64,000 nucleotides of DNA, taken from the NCBI RefSeq assembly GCF_025148285.1, contig NZ_CP102268.1:2459001-2523000 (forward strand), in the 5' to 3' direction. A program made the position numbers and the translations under genes. The notes under the pieces were generated by a model. It was not told where the DNA came from, searched no databases, and worked only from the letters and a program-made list of their open reading frames with translations. The stretch comes from Marvinbryantia formatexigens DSM 14469. Its GTDB lineage: Bacteria > Bacillota > Clostridia > Lachnospirales > Lachnospiraceae. Below are positions 1 through 9,037 of this stretch, in pieces (position 1 is the stretch's first letter; the number at the start of each line of letters is the position of its first letter).

Positions 1-59
1 TCTAGTAACAGAAAAGATGTCAGAGTGTTCTGCAGACTTTTGCAGACAGATGTTTTTTG

Positions 60-96
60 GTTGCCATGCATCCGAAGGGAGCTGCCGGTGGCAGGT
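60..96. repeat. Dispersed 37-bp repeat, copy 1
   Basis: This stretch recurs at 40671-40707 with a single mismatch (36 of 37). Both copies lie just after a T-rich run that looks like the tail of a terminator, and both contain a small CTGCC-GGT-GGCAG hairpin. In the same frame both would read LPCIRRELPVAG, but the flanks differ and I see no supported gene, so I treat it as a noncoding dispersed repeat. Function unknown. Confidence 0.6.
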
Positions 97-437
97 CCTG
101 CAGGTGTTGCTGGAAGTGGGGTTATGTTCATTTCTTCTCTTTTTTCATGCGCGGAAACGGCGATTGCCTGCGCCGCAGTGCGGGACAGACGCCCGGCGGC
201 TAAATATATGCACGCCGGTAAGCCTCCGCCGGATGACAATACATGCGGAGGGTTTCTGCCAGGCAGATAATGTGTGTGGCGAATCGCCACCGGGCGAACA
301 ATGCGTGTGGCGGTCGTCTGACGGACAGATAAAACGCACGGCGGGTCGCTATCGGACAGACAAACCGCGCTGGCATACTTCCCGGTGCGCGCGGGGCGTT
401 GTGCAGATGAAAACAGAGAAAGAAAATACCGGTGAGC
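97..437 (+). other. Leader / intergenic region upstream of the ABC-F gene
   Basis: No convincing gene is seen here. The region has several GC-rich inverted motifs (for example GTGGCGAATCGCCAC near 280-294), two related CGGACAGA(T/C)AAA segments near 322 and 353, a six-codon mini-ORF at 301-321, and a 37-codon frame at 407-520 that overlaps the start of the ABC-F gene. Leaders of antibiotic-target-protection ABC-F genes often hold attenuators, so this may be an extended regulatory leader. That role is inference. Confidence 0.4.
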
Positions 438-476
438 ATCCCTCCTCTGGCAGCAGCTATTATGCCAGGGAGGGAT
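438..476 (+). promoter_or_regulatory. SD-sequestering hairpin (putative translational attenuator)
   Basis: The left arm at 438-452 pairs with the right arm at 463-476. The stem has eight pairs (ATCCCTCC with GGAGGGAT), one bulged T, then six pairs (CTGGCA with TGCCAG), closed by a 10-nt loop. The right arm contains the GGGAGGG Shine-Dalgarno of the ABC-F gene, which starts at 480. The ribosome site is therefore buried in a strong hairpin. A 37-codon upstream frame (407-520) runs through it, so ribosome movement or stalling there could open the structure. The hairpin is seen; induction by antibiotic is inference. Confidence 0.65.
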
Positions 477-479
477 TTT

Positions 480-2156
480 ATGTCACAGATAAGCGTATCA
501 GATCTTACCTTCTGCTATGAAGGAAGCTTTGACAATATTTTTGAAAATGTATCTTTTTCCATTGACACAGACTGGAAGCTGGGCTTTGTCGGGCGCAACG
601 GAAAAGGAAAAACTACTTTTCTGAAGCTGCTGCAGGGAGAGCTGGAATACCGGGGGACAATCAGTGCTTCCACCGCCTTTGATTATTTCCCATACCAGGT
701 GGACGAACGGCGGCAGAAAGCGTGCTTGGGTGAAATTCTGGAGGAAATCCGGCCGGACTGCGAGCTGTGGCGGGTAATCTGCGAGCTTGACAGGCTGCAG
801 GCGCCGGCGGAGGTGCTTTACCGGCCGTTTTATACATTAAGCTACGGGGAGCGCACGAAGGTGATGCTGGCAATCCTTTTTTCGCGTGATAATTATTTTC
901 TGCTGATTGACGAGCCGACCAATCATCTGGATGCAGGGGCGCGGGAGCTTGTGAAAGCGTATCTGCGCAGCAAAAAGGGGTTTATTCTGGTATCCCACGA
1001 CCGCGATCTGCTGGATGCATGCGTGGACCATGTGTTGGCGCTCAACCGCAGAACCATTGAGGTGCAGAGCGGGAATTTTTCCTCCTGGTGGGAAAACCGG
1101 GAGCGCAGGGACGCTTTTTGCAGGGCGGAAAATGAAAAGCATCAGAAGGAAATAAAGGCGCTTGGCAGGGCGGCGGAGCGCGCGCAGAGGTGGGCGGAGG
1201 CGAATGAGAGGAGCAAAATTGGATTCGACCCGGCTAAGGAGCACGACCGCGGCAACGGCACGCGCCCGTATATCGGAGCAAAAACGAAAAAAATGCAGCG
1301 CCGGGTAAAAAATCTGCAGACGCGGATCGACAGCGAGATTGCGCAGAAAGAGGGACTTCTGCAGGATGTGGAAAATCCGGCGGAGCTGAAGCTGATGCCG
1401 CTTTCCTTCCGCAGGGAGGTGCTCGTGCGGGCGCGCGACTATACGCTTGCTTACGAAAACGGCGATGGAAGCTGCCGCGTGGTTTTTGACAAGCTTTGCT
1501 TTGAACTGCGCCGGGGTGAGCGGGTTTTCTTAAACGGGAGCAATGGCTGCGGAAAATCCAGCCTCCTGAAGGCAATCCTGGCACAGCAGGAGAAGAAGAA
1601 CGGCAATGCGGCCGCCGGATATGGAAAAGAAGACCGGAACCGCGCGGAAACAGACGGTGAGAACATATGGAGTGGGGAGACGGACCGCACGAATGTATGG
1701 CGCGGGGAAACGGATTGCACGAATGCATGGCACGGGGAAACGGACTGCGCGGGCATACGGGAGAACGGGCTGCTGGAGATCTCCTCCGGACTGCGCATTT
1801 CTTACGTCAGTCAGGATACGTCTTTTCTGCACGGGGATATCGGCAGCTTCTGCGCACAGCAGATGCTGGAGGAAAGCCTGTTTAAGGCGGTATTGCGGCA
1901 GCTTGATATGGAGCGCGCGCAGTTTGCGAAAAATATGGAGGATTTCTCAGAGGGGCAGAAAAAGAAGGTGCTGCTTGCGGCAAGCCTGCTTCAGCAGGCG
2001 CATCTTTACATCTGGGATGAGCCGCTGAATTATATCGATGTTTTCACAAGAATGCAGATAGAGGAGCTGATTCTGAAATATGCGCCGACCATGCTGATTG
2101 TGGAGCATGATGTGCGTTTCCGGGAGCGGATTGCCACAAAGATAGTGGACCTGTAG
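480..2156 (+). CDS. Lsa-like ABC-F ATPase (antibiotic target protection type)
   Basis: Soluble twin ATPase of 558 residues with no membrane segments. NBD1 has Walker A GRNGKGKTT (about residues 38-46), signature LSYGER and Walker B LLIDEPTNHLD. NBD2 has GSNGCGKSS, signature FSEGQKKK and Walker B YIWDEPLNYID. The N-terminus and the second signature closely resemble the Lsa/Vga group. These proteins bind the ribosomal E site and dislodge lincosamides, streptogramin A and pleuromutilins. Start 480 is chosen because GGGAGGG lies 5 nt upstream; an earlier in-frame GTG at 432 lacks a ribosome site. Odd feature: about 60 residues of low-complexity sequence, including a 10-residue repeat, are inserted in NBD2 between Walker A and the Q-loop. 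Resistance activity is not proven by sequence. Confidence 0.88.
   Translation: MSQISVSDLTFCYEGSFDNIFENVSFSIDTDWKLGFVGRNGKGKTTFLKLLQGELEYRGTISASTAFDYFPYQVDERRQKACLGEILEEIRPDCELWRVICELDRLQAPAEVLYRPFYTLSYGERTKVMLAILFSRDNYFLLIDEPTNHLDAGARELVKAYLRSKKGFILVSHDRDLLDACVDHVLALNRRTIEVQSGNFSSWWENRERRDAFCRAENEKHQKEIKALGRAAERAQRWAEANERSKIGFDPAKEHDRGNGTRPYIGAKTKKMQRRVKNLQTRIDSEIAQKEGLLQDVENPAELKLMPLSFRREVLVRARDYTLAYENGDGSCRVVFDKLCFELRRGERVFLNGSNGCGKSSLLKAILAQQEKKNGNAAAGYGKEDRNRAETDGENIWSGETDRTNVWRGETDCTNAWHGETDCAGIRENGLLEISSGLRISYVSQDTSFLHGDIGSFCAQQMLEESLFKAVLRQLDMERAQFAKNMEDFSEGQKKKVLLAASLLQQAHLYIWDEPLNYIDVFTRMQIEELILKYAPTMLIVEHDVRFRERIATKIVDL
1644..1763 (+). repeat. In-frame 30-bp tandem repeat inside the ABC-F gene
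   Basis: Four units of 30 bp start at 1644, 1674, 1704 and 1734, each encoding a version of (G/A)ETDxxNxW plus one residue; the last unit is degenerate. The period is an exact multiple of three, so copy-number change would keep the frame. It sits in NBD2 between Walker A and the Q-loop, where Lsa homologues normally have a short connector. Confidence 0.8.
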
Positions 2157-2173
2157 GGATTGTCGGGGAGTCG

Positions 2174-2201
2174 GATGCCCCGACGCAGCATACGGGGCAT
2201 C
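2174..2201. terminator. Hairpin between convergent ABC-F and TetR genes
   Basis: A 9-bp perfect stem, GATGCCCCG with CGGGGCATC, around a 10-nt loop, lies 17 nt after the ABC-F stop. No T-tract follows on either strand, so termination is only probable. Confidence 0.4.
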
Positions 2202-2263
2202 TGGCTGGCAGGGATGGCGGCATGGGAAATTTGCTTCTTGCTGCAGCCGGAGCAACATAAATA

Positions 2264-2839
2264 TCAGTCCGGCTCAGGCGCCAGGATACCGTTGAGAGAT
2301 TTCCGCATGGTTTCATAGATAAAACGGACGGTGGCTTCCCGGTTACGCGAGGAGCCATCCTTCAGCCAGTTTATTAGGATTCCGGCAATCGCCTCTGTGT
2401 AAAACTCTGTTACAAACTGACGGTAATCATCCTCCAGTTTCAAATGAAAATTTTCTTCCGCGGACTGTATGAGGGAAGAAATGATACCGGTAAATTCCGG
2501 GTAAAAGAAACGCTTCATTTCCTGCTGTCCGATAGAATCGTAGGCGCAGTTTAAAATATGGTCGTTCGATTCCACATAATCCATCACAAAGAGAATTGCT
2601 TCTTTATAATCTTTAATCAAATCAAACTGTTTTACCACTTCGATTGCTTCTGTTTCCAGCATCCAGCGCAGCAGCGCATAAATATCCTCGAAATGATAAT
2701 AGAAGGTATTACGGTTTACACCGCAGTCGGCAATCAGCTCGCTGACCGTAATTTTGGAAAACGGCTTCTTTGCCATAAATTTTTTCAGAGATGCCGCCAG
2801 CATTTTCTTGGTATTCAGTGAGATTTCTTCATGCTTCAT
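2264..2839 (-). CDS. TetR/AcrR-family transcriptional regulator
   Basis: 191 residues. The N-terminal helix-turn-helix is of TetR type: KKPFSKITVSELIADCGVN followed by RNTFYYHFEDIYALL. The C-terminal part is helical and resembles the DhaS-like TetR group. The start at 2839 follows AAGGGGGAAGTGTAT; a more upstream in-frame ATG lacks a ribosome site. It is divergent from the MMPL exporter gene at 3022, with 182 bp between, so it is probably its repressor. The ligand is unknown. Confidence 0.85.
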   Translation of the reverse strand: MKHEEISLNTKKMLAASLKKFMAKKPFSKITVSELIADCGVNRNTFYYHFEDIYALLRWMLETEAIEVVKQFDLIKDYKEAILFVMDYVESNDHILNCAYDSIGQQEMKRFFYPEFTGIISSLIQSAEENFHLKLEDDYRQFVTEFYTEAIAGILINWLKDGSSRNREATVRFIYETMRKSLNGILAPEPD

Positions 2840-3021
2840 ATACACTTCCCCCTTCTTATTAATTATACAGATGTCCGGCAAATTTTCAATAATCCGGAAA
2901 AAATTTATTAGACAAATTTTAATTTATGCCTATTTATGCACATTTGGCGTTGTCTGTCCATTCCAAATGACGGAAAATTACGCTATGCTTATTCCCGAAA
3001 ACGAGAAAAGGGGTATGTCTG

Positions 3022-5109
3022 ATGAAAAAGTTTTATACCGGAGTGGTAAAGTGCCGCAAAGCGATTATGGTATTGTTTATTGCGGCGGCAATCGCCGGTC
3101 TGTTCCTCAGCAGGCTGGTGTCAGTAAACTACGATATTACCGATTATCTTCCGCCGGATTCACCGTCCACGGTGGCGCTGGATGTGATGGGGGAGGAATT
3201 TGACGGCGGGATACCGAACGCCCGCGTGATGATTCGCGATGTGTCAGTCGTGCAGGCGCTGGAATACAAGGAAAAGCTGAAGCAGATTGACGGCGTGCAG
3301 GAGGTTACCTGGCTGGACGATGTTGTGGATGTGCGCGAGCCGCTGGAGACACAGGAGACGGATACGGTGGAAGCCTACTACAAAGACGACACGGCGCTGT
3401 TTACCGTTACCGTCGAGGAGGAAAAGCGTCTGGAGGCGGTAGAAGCCATGCGTGAGCTTGTCGGAGAGAACGGTGCGCTGACCGGAAACGCGGTTTCTAC
3501 GGCAACGGCAACGACGGATACGGTGGCGGAAATTTCCAGAATCGTGGTAGTCGCGGTATTGTTTGTACTGCTGGTGCTGATTCTGACAACAAATTCCTGG
3601 GTAGAACCGTTGATTGTGCTGGGCGGTCTTGGCGTCGCTATTTTAATCAACAACGGGTCGAATCTCATCTTCGGGGAGATATCCTTTGTGACGAACGCCG
3701 CCGGAAGTATTCTGCAGCTTGCGGTATCGCTGGATTATTCCGTATTTCTGATTCACCGGTTTGAGGAATGCCGGAAAACAAATCCGAATGTCGAAGAAGC
3801 GATGGTTGACGCTCTGTGCAAATCTACGGGCTCGATTCTTTCCAGCGGTCTGACAACGGTAATCGGTTTTGTCGCACTCTGCCTGATGCGTTTCCTGCTG
3901 GGACCGGACCTTGGACTTGCGCTGGCAAAGGGCGTGGCGCTCAGTCTGATTACGGTGTTTATCTTTATGCCGGCGCTGATTTTATCGCTGCACAAGCTGA
4001 TGGATAAAACACGTCATAAGAATTTTATGCCGTCTTTCCGCGGCTTCGGACGTCTGGTACAGAAGCTAATGCTGCCGCTGGTGTGTGTGTTCCTGGTTCT
4101 GGTTGTGCCTTCCTACCTGGCATCAAATTCGAACAGCTATTACTATGGTTCCAGCCATATGTTTAATGAAGAGACCCGGATGGGAAAGGACATCGCGCAG
4201 GTTGAGGCGGTTTTCGGACAGAGCGACAGCTATGTGCTGCTGGTGCCGGCAGGTCAGACCGCGGTGGAAAAGGAGCTGTCGGATGAGCTGCACACGCTGC
4301 CGGAGATAACAGGAATTATTTCTTATGTGGATATGGCGGGCTCGGAAATTCCCACGGAGTTTCTGGATGCGGACACACTGGCGCAGCTGCAGTCCGATAA
4401 TTACAGCCGGATGGTGCTTTCCGTGGATGCCGACTACGAAGGCGAGGAAACCTTCCGGCTGGTGGAGCAGATACGGGAGATTGCGGAAAAATATTATCCG
4501 GGCACCTATTATCTGGCGGGCGAGGGCGTCAGCTCTTATGACCTGATGAATACGGTGACGGCGGATATGGTGAAGGTAAACGCGATTGCCATCGGCGCGG
4601 TGCTTGTGGTACTGCTGATACTGCAGAAATCCATCGTGCTGCCGGTAATCCTGGTACTGTGTATTGAAACGGCTATCTGGATCAATCTTTCCATACCGTA
4701 TTTTGCAGGCGATATCGTATTTTACATTGCGTACCTGATCATCAGCTCCATCCAGCTTGGCGCGACCGTGGATTATGCGATCCTGTTTTCCGACCGCTAT
4801 CGGGAAGCCCGGCTGACGTATTCCAAAAAGGATGCGATCGTGGAGACTGTTTCCGCGGTAACGGTATCGGTGCTGACATCGGGCAGCGTACTGACGGTGG
4901 TGGGCTTTCTGCTCGGCAAAATGTCTTCCAACGGACTGCTGGCGCAGCTCGGTATGTTCCTCGGCGTCGGGGCAATCTGCTCGCTGGTGATTGTGCTTTT
5001 TGTCCTGCCGGGATTCTTATATCTGCTGGACGGGTTATTTATAAAGAAGAGCGCCAAGGAGCACAAACCCCGCGCCCATGCGAAAAAACATGACGTGCAG
5101 GCTGGTTAA
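3022..5109 (+). CDS. MMPL/RND-family exporter
   Basis: 695-residue membrane protein with two repeated halves. Each has one leading membrane helix, a large extracytoplasmic loop (residues 31-170 and about 370-505) and a block of about five helices. The second helix group contains the LQLAVSLDYSVFLIHR-type segment, and its counterpart in the second half reads QLGATVDYAILFSDRYRE; the Asp-Tyr pair is the RND/MMPL proton-relay signature. The family exports lipids, peptides or toxic compounds using the proton gradient. Thirty bases separate it from the next gene, so the two are probably co-transcribed, under the divergent TetR regulator. The substrate cannot be read from sequence. Confidence 0.9.
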   Translation: MKKFYTGVVKCRKAIMVLFIAAAIAGLFLSRLVSVNYDITDYLPPDSPSTVALDVMGEEFDGGIPNARVMIRDVSVVQALEYKEKLKQIDGVQEVTWLDDVVDVREPLETQETDTVEAYYKDDTALFTVTVEEEKRLEAVEAMRELVGENGALTGNAVSTATATTDTVAEISRIVVVAVLFVLLVLILTTNSWVEPLIVLGGLGVAILINNGSNLIFGEISFVTNAAGSILQLAVSLDYSVFLIHRFEECRKTNPNVEEAMVDALCKSTGSILSSGLTTVIGFVALCLMRFLLGPDLGLALAKGVALSLITVFIFMPALILSLHKLMDKTRHKNFMPSFRGFGRLVQKLMLPLVCVFLVLVVPSYLASNSNSYYYGSSHMFNEETRMGKDIAQVEAVFGQSDSYVLLVPAGQTAVEKELSDELHTLPEITGIISYVDMAGSEIPTEFLDADTLAQLQSDNYSRMVLSVDADYEGEETFRLVEQIREIAEKYYPGTYYLAGEGVSSYDLMNTVTADMVKVNAIAIGAVLVVLLILQKSIVLPVILVLCIETAIWINLSIPYFAGDIVFYIAYLIISSIQLGATVDYAILFSDRYREARLTYSKKDAIVETVSAVTVSVLTSGSVLTVVGFLLGKMSSNGLLAQLGMFLGVGAICSLVIVLFVLPGFLYLLDGLFIKKSAKEHKPRAHAKKHDVQAG

Positions 5110-5139
5110 ACAAGATATTTCAGAAGGGGGAAAATCATT

Positions 5140-7668
5140 ATGAACCGAAACAGGAATTATAAGAAAACGATAGCGGCGGCGCTTTGTGTGGCGCTGTCCG
5201 CAGAAGCAGTCGCTCCGGCACTTGCGGCAGGAGCCATAGAGGATAAAGATGAAAATGTGTATGTCAACTTAAACCAGGATGGCAGCGTTTCCGGAATTTA
5301 TGTGGTAAATGAATACACGCTCGGAGAGGACACGGAGATTGTGGACTATGGAGATTATTCCGCTGTAAAAAATCTTTCCACGGAGGATGAAATTCTTCTG
5401 GAGGATGGCAAGGTGACGGTGAATGCGGCAAAGGGAAAATTCCTTTACCAGGGCGACATGGCGGATACAACGCTGCCCTGGCTGATTGACATTTCCTATA
5501 CGCTGGATGGCAAAGAAATTACCGCGGAAGAGCTTCCGGGCAAAAGCGGAGCGCTTAAAATTTCGGTGTCGGTGAAGGACAATCCGGCTTCGGACGACGA
5601 GTTTTTTGACAATTATCTGATGCAGGCGACGGTGACGCTGGATACGGAGAAATGCAGCAACATCCGGGCGGACGGCGCGACAGAGGCAAACGTCGGCAAG
5701 GACCGTCAGATTTTATACAATATCATGGCGGGGCAGGAAAAGGAATTTACGATAAGCGCTGACGTGACAGAGTTTGAGATGGATGCGCTTTCTTTCCAGG
5801 CGGTTCCGATGTCTTTTGATATCGATGTGGATTCTCTGGACACAAGCTCGATTACGGAAAAAACGGATGAGATCAAGGATGCGGCGGAGGAATTTGATGA
5901 TGGAGCGGGAGAGCTTGACGATGGCGCGCAGGAGCTTCTGGACGGCGTAGAGGAACTGAAGGATGGTGCAGAGGAACTGAAGGACGGCGCTTCTGATTTA
6001 AACAGCGGTACGGGAGAGCTGGTATCCGGAGCGGGCGAGCTGTCTTCCGGCACGGGCGAGCTGGTATCCGGGGCAAATGAGCTGTACTCCGGAGCGGCTT
6101 CCTTAAACAGTGGACTGAAAACATTAAACAGCGGCGCAAAATCTTTGAATAAGGGTATCCAGAGCGCTGCGTCGGGCGCACAGGCTGCGCAGAAGGGCGC
6201 GAAGGAGCTTGCGGAAGGGGCAAAGGAGGCTGCTGAGGGCAGCATGGAGTTAAAGGACGGTTCCGCAACACTGGCGGAAAGCCTTAAGCAGCTGCAGACG
6301 GGCGCAGGCAGTCTGCAGGCGGCGCTGAACACGCTGACGGAAAAATCGCCGGAGCTTACCGGAGGCTCGTCGCAGATTCAGGCGGCGCTTCTGCAGATCC
6401 AGAAGAGTCTGGACGGCATCACGGTCGGAACAGAGCAGATGCAGACGCTGCTTGACAGTTCCACCGCGATTCTGACGGCAATCGGGCAGGCGGCGGACGG
6501 CGCGCAGGCGGTATCCGACGGACTGGCGCAGATACAGGGCAGCTATAGTCAGATTGACGGGCTGGAAACACAGAACAGCAGCGCGTCCGCTTATCTGAGG
6601 GGAATCGCTGCGCAGGCATCGGGAATTTACAGTGGACTGGATGATAAGACGAAGCAGTTAATCAGCAGCATGGCCGGCGTAGATGTCCAGAGCGTTATTG
6701 ATATGGTGAATAATGTTGCCAGCCTTCTGGACGCCAATACAACGGCATTTGAATCTTTAAAGAGCGGCATCGATGCGGCAGGCACGGGAGCCGCCAGCGT
6801 TTCGGCAGGCATGGCACAGCTGGAGCAGCAGTACCAGCTTTTCGATGCGGAGGTACAGAAGCTGCCGGTGGTGCTGGAAAACATGATTACGGCAAACATG
6901 GAGCCGCTGAAAGAGGGAATTGACCAGCTTGTAACGGCGGACGCCACATTGAACGCAGGTATCCAGGAATACACGGAGGGTGTTCGGGCGGTTAAGGAAG
7001 GCTATGATGCGCTGTATACGGCATTCGGACAGGTGACGGAAGGCGCTGCATCGCTGGCAGAGGGCGCGGAGGCGCTTGCGGAAGGCAACAGCGCGCTTGC
7101 CGAGGGCTCAGAGGAGCTTTACAGCGGAACAAAATCTCTTGCTTCCGGGGCAAAACAGCTTTCCTCCGGCTCAAAAGAACTGGCATCCGGAGCGGGAAGC
7201 GCCGCAAAGGGCGCGTCGCAGCTTCAGTCCGGCGCCGGCAGCCTGGCAGGGGGCGCAGATGCGCTGCGCCAGGGCGCAGGCTCCCTCTACAGCGGAACCA
7301 TCACGCTGCAGGACGGCGCGACACAGCTCTATGACGGTACCGTGGAGCTGTCGGACGGTGTCTCGGAGTTGTATGACGGCGTTGTGGAGCTGAAAGACGG
7401 CACCGCAGAGCTGAAAGACGGTACAAACGAGTTCGTGGAAAAGACGCAGGACATCGACGAAACCATTGATGAAGAAATCGACAAGGCGGTCGATAAGATT
7501 GCCGGCGGCGACTTCGAACCGGTTTCCTTCACCTCAGAGAAAAATGAAAACATCGGTCTGGTACAGTTTGTCATGAAAACAGAATCCATTACCATACCGG
7601 AGGTGGAAGAAACAGAGACAGAGGAAGTGGAAGAAAGCATTTCGGAGAAGCTGAGGGATTTATTCTAA
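5140..7668 (+). CDS. Secreted xxxLxxG heptad-repeat protein (MMPL partner)
   Basis: 842 residues with an N-terminal signal peptide ending near VAPALAAG. Residues 35-235 form a globular region. From about 245 to 420 and from 620 to 785 the chain is a long run of seven-residue units such as DGAEELK, SGAGELS and EGAEALA, the xxxLxxG pattern found in YhgE/Pip-type proteins. There is no LPXTG motif and no C-terminal membrane helix, unlike full-length YhgE. A good AGGGGG site precedes ATG 5140. Next to an MMPL exporter it may form a periplasm-like or wall-spanning extension of the transporter; that is inference. A strong terminator follows. Confidence 0.85.
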   Translation: MNRNRNYKKTIAAALCVALSAEAVAPALAAGAIEDKDENVYVNLNQDGSVSGIYVVNEYTLGEDTEIVDYGDYSAVKNLSTEDEILLEDGKVTVNAAKGKFLYQGDMADTTLPWLIDISYTLDGKEITAEELPGKSGALKISVSVKDNPASDDEFFDNYLMQATVTLDTEKCSNIRADGATEANVGKDRQILYNIMAGQEKEFTISADVTEFEMDALSFQAVPMSFDIDVDSLDTSSITEKTDEIKDAAEEFDDGAGELDDGAQELLDGVEELKDGAEELKDGASDLNSGTGELVSGAGELSSGTGELVSGANELYSGAASLNSGLKTLNSGAKSLNKGIQSAASGAQAAQKGAKELAEGAKEAAEGSMELKDGSATLAESLKQLQTGAGSLQAALNTLTEKSPELTGGSSQIQAALLQIQKSLDGITVGTEQMQTLLDSSTAILTAIGQAADGAQAVSDGLAQIQGSYSQIDGLETQNSSASAYLRGIAAQASGIYSGLDDKTKQLISSMAGVDVQSVIDMVNNVASLLDANTTAFESLKSGIDAAGTGAASVSAGMAQLEQQYQLFDAEVQKLPVVLENMITANMEPLKEGIDQLVTADATLNAGIQEYTEGVRAVKEGYDALYTAFGQVTEGAASLAEGAEALAEGNSALAEGSEELYSGTKSLASGAKQLSSGSKELASGAGSAAKGASQLQSGAGSLAGGADALRQGAGSLYSGTITLQDGATQLYDGTVELSDGVSELYDGVVELKDGTAELKDGTNEFVEKTQDIDETIDEEIDKAVDKIAGGDFEPVSFTSEKNENIGLVQFVMKTESITIPEVEETETEEVEESISEKLRDLF

Positions 7669-7740
7669 CGGGAGAAAGGTAAGATACTGTTCACGCAAGG
7701 CTCAAACACCTGCTGTGAACGGAGTGAGCAGCAATAAATT

Positions 7741-7783
7741 TAATCCCCTTCGTCAGGCGAAAGCCTGATGAAGGGGATTATTT
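7741..7783 (+). terminator. Rho-independent terminator after the MMPL operon
   Basis: An 18-bp stem (7741-7758 with 7763-7780, one G-T pair) around a GAAA tetraloop, followed by TTT. The 5' arm starts with A-rich sequence, so it may also work on the minus strand. The rest of 7669-8045 holds only a short repeat-like segment near 7694-7730 and promoter sequences. Confidence 0.85.
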
Positions 7784-7838
7784 AGGTGAATCTGGTAGAA
7801 GGAATCGGTCCGACACTGCAGATAGCAGAATTTTACCG

Positions 7839-7867
7839 TTGCCTCCCTTTTGCATTTCTGATATAAT
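7839..7867 (+). promoter_or_regulatory. Putative sigma-A promoter for the AraC/GyrI-like gene
   Basis: TTGCCT, 17-nt spacer, TATAAT. A second weaker candidate, TTGTTT-16-TATGAT, lies at 7933-7960 nearer the gene. Confidence 0.55.
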
Positions 7868-8045
7868 TCAATTTTATATAGTGCATTGTCTTAACGGAAA
7901 AGAGAGAGTTTGTATGGGGATGTCCATTCAAGTTGTTTCGTTTTGCTGATATGATATGATGCAACCTCTCTTTTTGGTGCAGAAATTAAGAGGAAAAAAG
8001 CGAAGAAATACGATATACTGAAAAATATCAGGAGGATAACGGGTT

Positions 8046-8897
8046 ATGGAATGGATAGAGAGACTAAATGATGCGATGGATTATCTGGAAGGGCACCTGA
8101 CAGAGGAAATTGATTATGAAAAGCTTGGAAAGATTGCCTGCTGCTCTTCGTATCATTTTCAGCGCATGTTTGCCTATATGGCGGGTGTTCCTTTATCGGA
8201 ATATATTCGCAGAAGGAAGATGTCGCTGGCAGCCGTTGATTTGCAGAGCGGGAATATGAAAATTATTGATGTGGCTGGAAAATATGGATATAATTCGCCA
8301 ACTGCATTTAACAGGGCGTTTCAGTCTGTCCACGGAATGGCGCCTTCAGCCGTGAAAAATGAGGGAATATCTGTAAAAGCCTTTCCTCCTGTCCGGTTTA
8401 AGATTACAGTCAAAGGAGTGGAAGAGATGAATTACCGAATTGAAACAAAAGAGGCTTTCCGTATTGTGGGCGTGTCTGTGCCGCTGCATAAGGATATTGA
8501 GAAAAATTTTGCGGCGATACCGCCAAAGTGGGAGGAGATTTCTGCGAATGGAACACTGCAGAAACTTATAGGCATGATGGATACCCCGCCTATGGGTGTT
8601 CTTGGCATCAGCACCTGTAATGATACGGAGCCGTGGAGATACTATATTGCGGTATCTACTTCACAGGAAAACAATGACCTTGAAGAATACGTTGTTCCGG
8701 CAGCTACCTGGGCGGTGTTTCCCGGAGAGGGGACAAATCAGTCTATCCAGGAACTGGAGCGGCGCATTGTGACGGAATGGCTGCCAACTTCGGGATATGA
8801 GTATGGGGATGCGCCCGATGTTGAGGTTTATTTGAATCCGGACCCGCAGAATGCACAGTATGAGGTCTGGATACCGGTAGTGAAAAAAGAAAACTGA
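8046..8897 (+). CDS. AraC-family regulator with GyrI-like effector domain
   Basis: 283 residues. Residues 1-110 form two AraC helix-turn-helix motifs, with YHFQRMFAYMAGVPLSEYI and a second motif around VAGKYGYNSPTAFNRAFQ. Residues about 125-280 form a GyrI-like/SOUL-like small-molecule-binding domain starting at MNYRIETKEAFRIVGVSV. This architecture (as in SbmC/Rob-type regulators) senses amphipathic or toxic compounds. The start follows AGGAGGATAACGGGTT. It stands alone between two terminators; the target is unknown. Confidence 0.88.
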   Translation: MEWIERLNDAMDYLEGHLTEEIDYEKLGKIACCSSYHFQRMFAYMAGVPLSEYIRRRKMSLAAVDLQSGNMKIIDVAGKYGYNSPTAFNRAFQSVHGMAPSAVKNEGISVKAFPPVRFKITVKGVEEMNYRIETKEAFRIVGVSVPLHKDIEKNFAAIPPKWEEISANGTLQKLIGMMDTPPMGVLGISTCNDTEPWRYYIAVSTSQENNDLEEYVVPAATWAVFPGEGTNQSIQELERRIVTEWLPTSGYEYGDAPDVEVYLNPDPQNAQYEVWIPVVKKEN

Positions 8898-8908
8898 ATT
8901 ATGCGCAT

Positions 8909-8947
8909 AAAAATAACCGCTATCTTTCGCCAAATGCGGTTATTTTT
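8909..8947 (+). terminator. Rho-independent terminator
   Basis: AAAAATAACCGC pairs with GCGGTTATTTTT around a 15-nt loop, just after the AraC/GyrI-like gene. The arms are A-rich on one side and T-rich on the other, so it could work in both directions. Confidence 0.8.
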
Positions 8948-9037
8948 GTAACCAGATATGAAATGGGCTGACCGTCTATCGGCAGCGCTTTTGTTGTTTT
9001 TTGGCTGGCGTTTAATCTGGTATGAAGTATATGCTGT

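Noticed and set aside
17-520. 167-codon plus-strand frame at the window start
   Set aside because: No ribosome site at its start and no protein features; only its last 37 codons (407-520) are kept as a possible attenuator frame.
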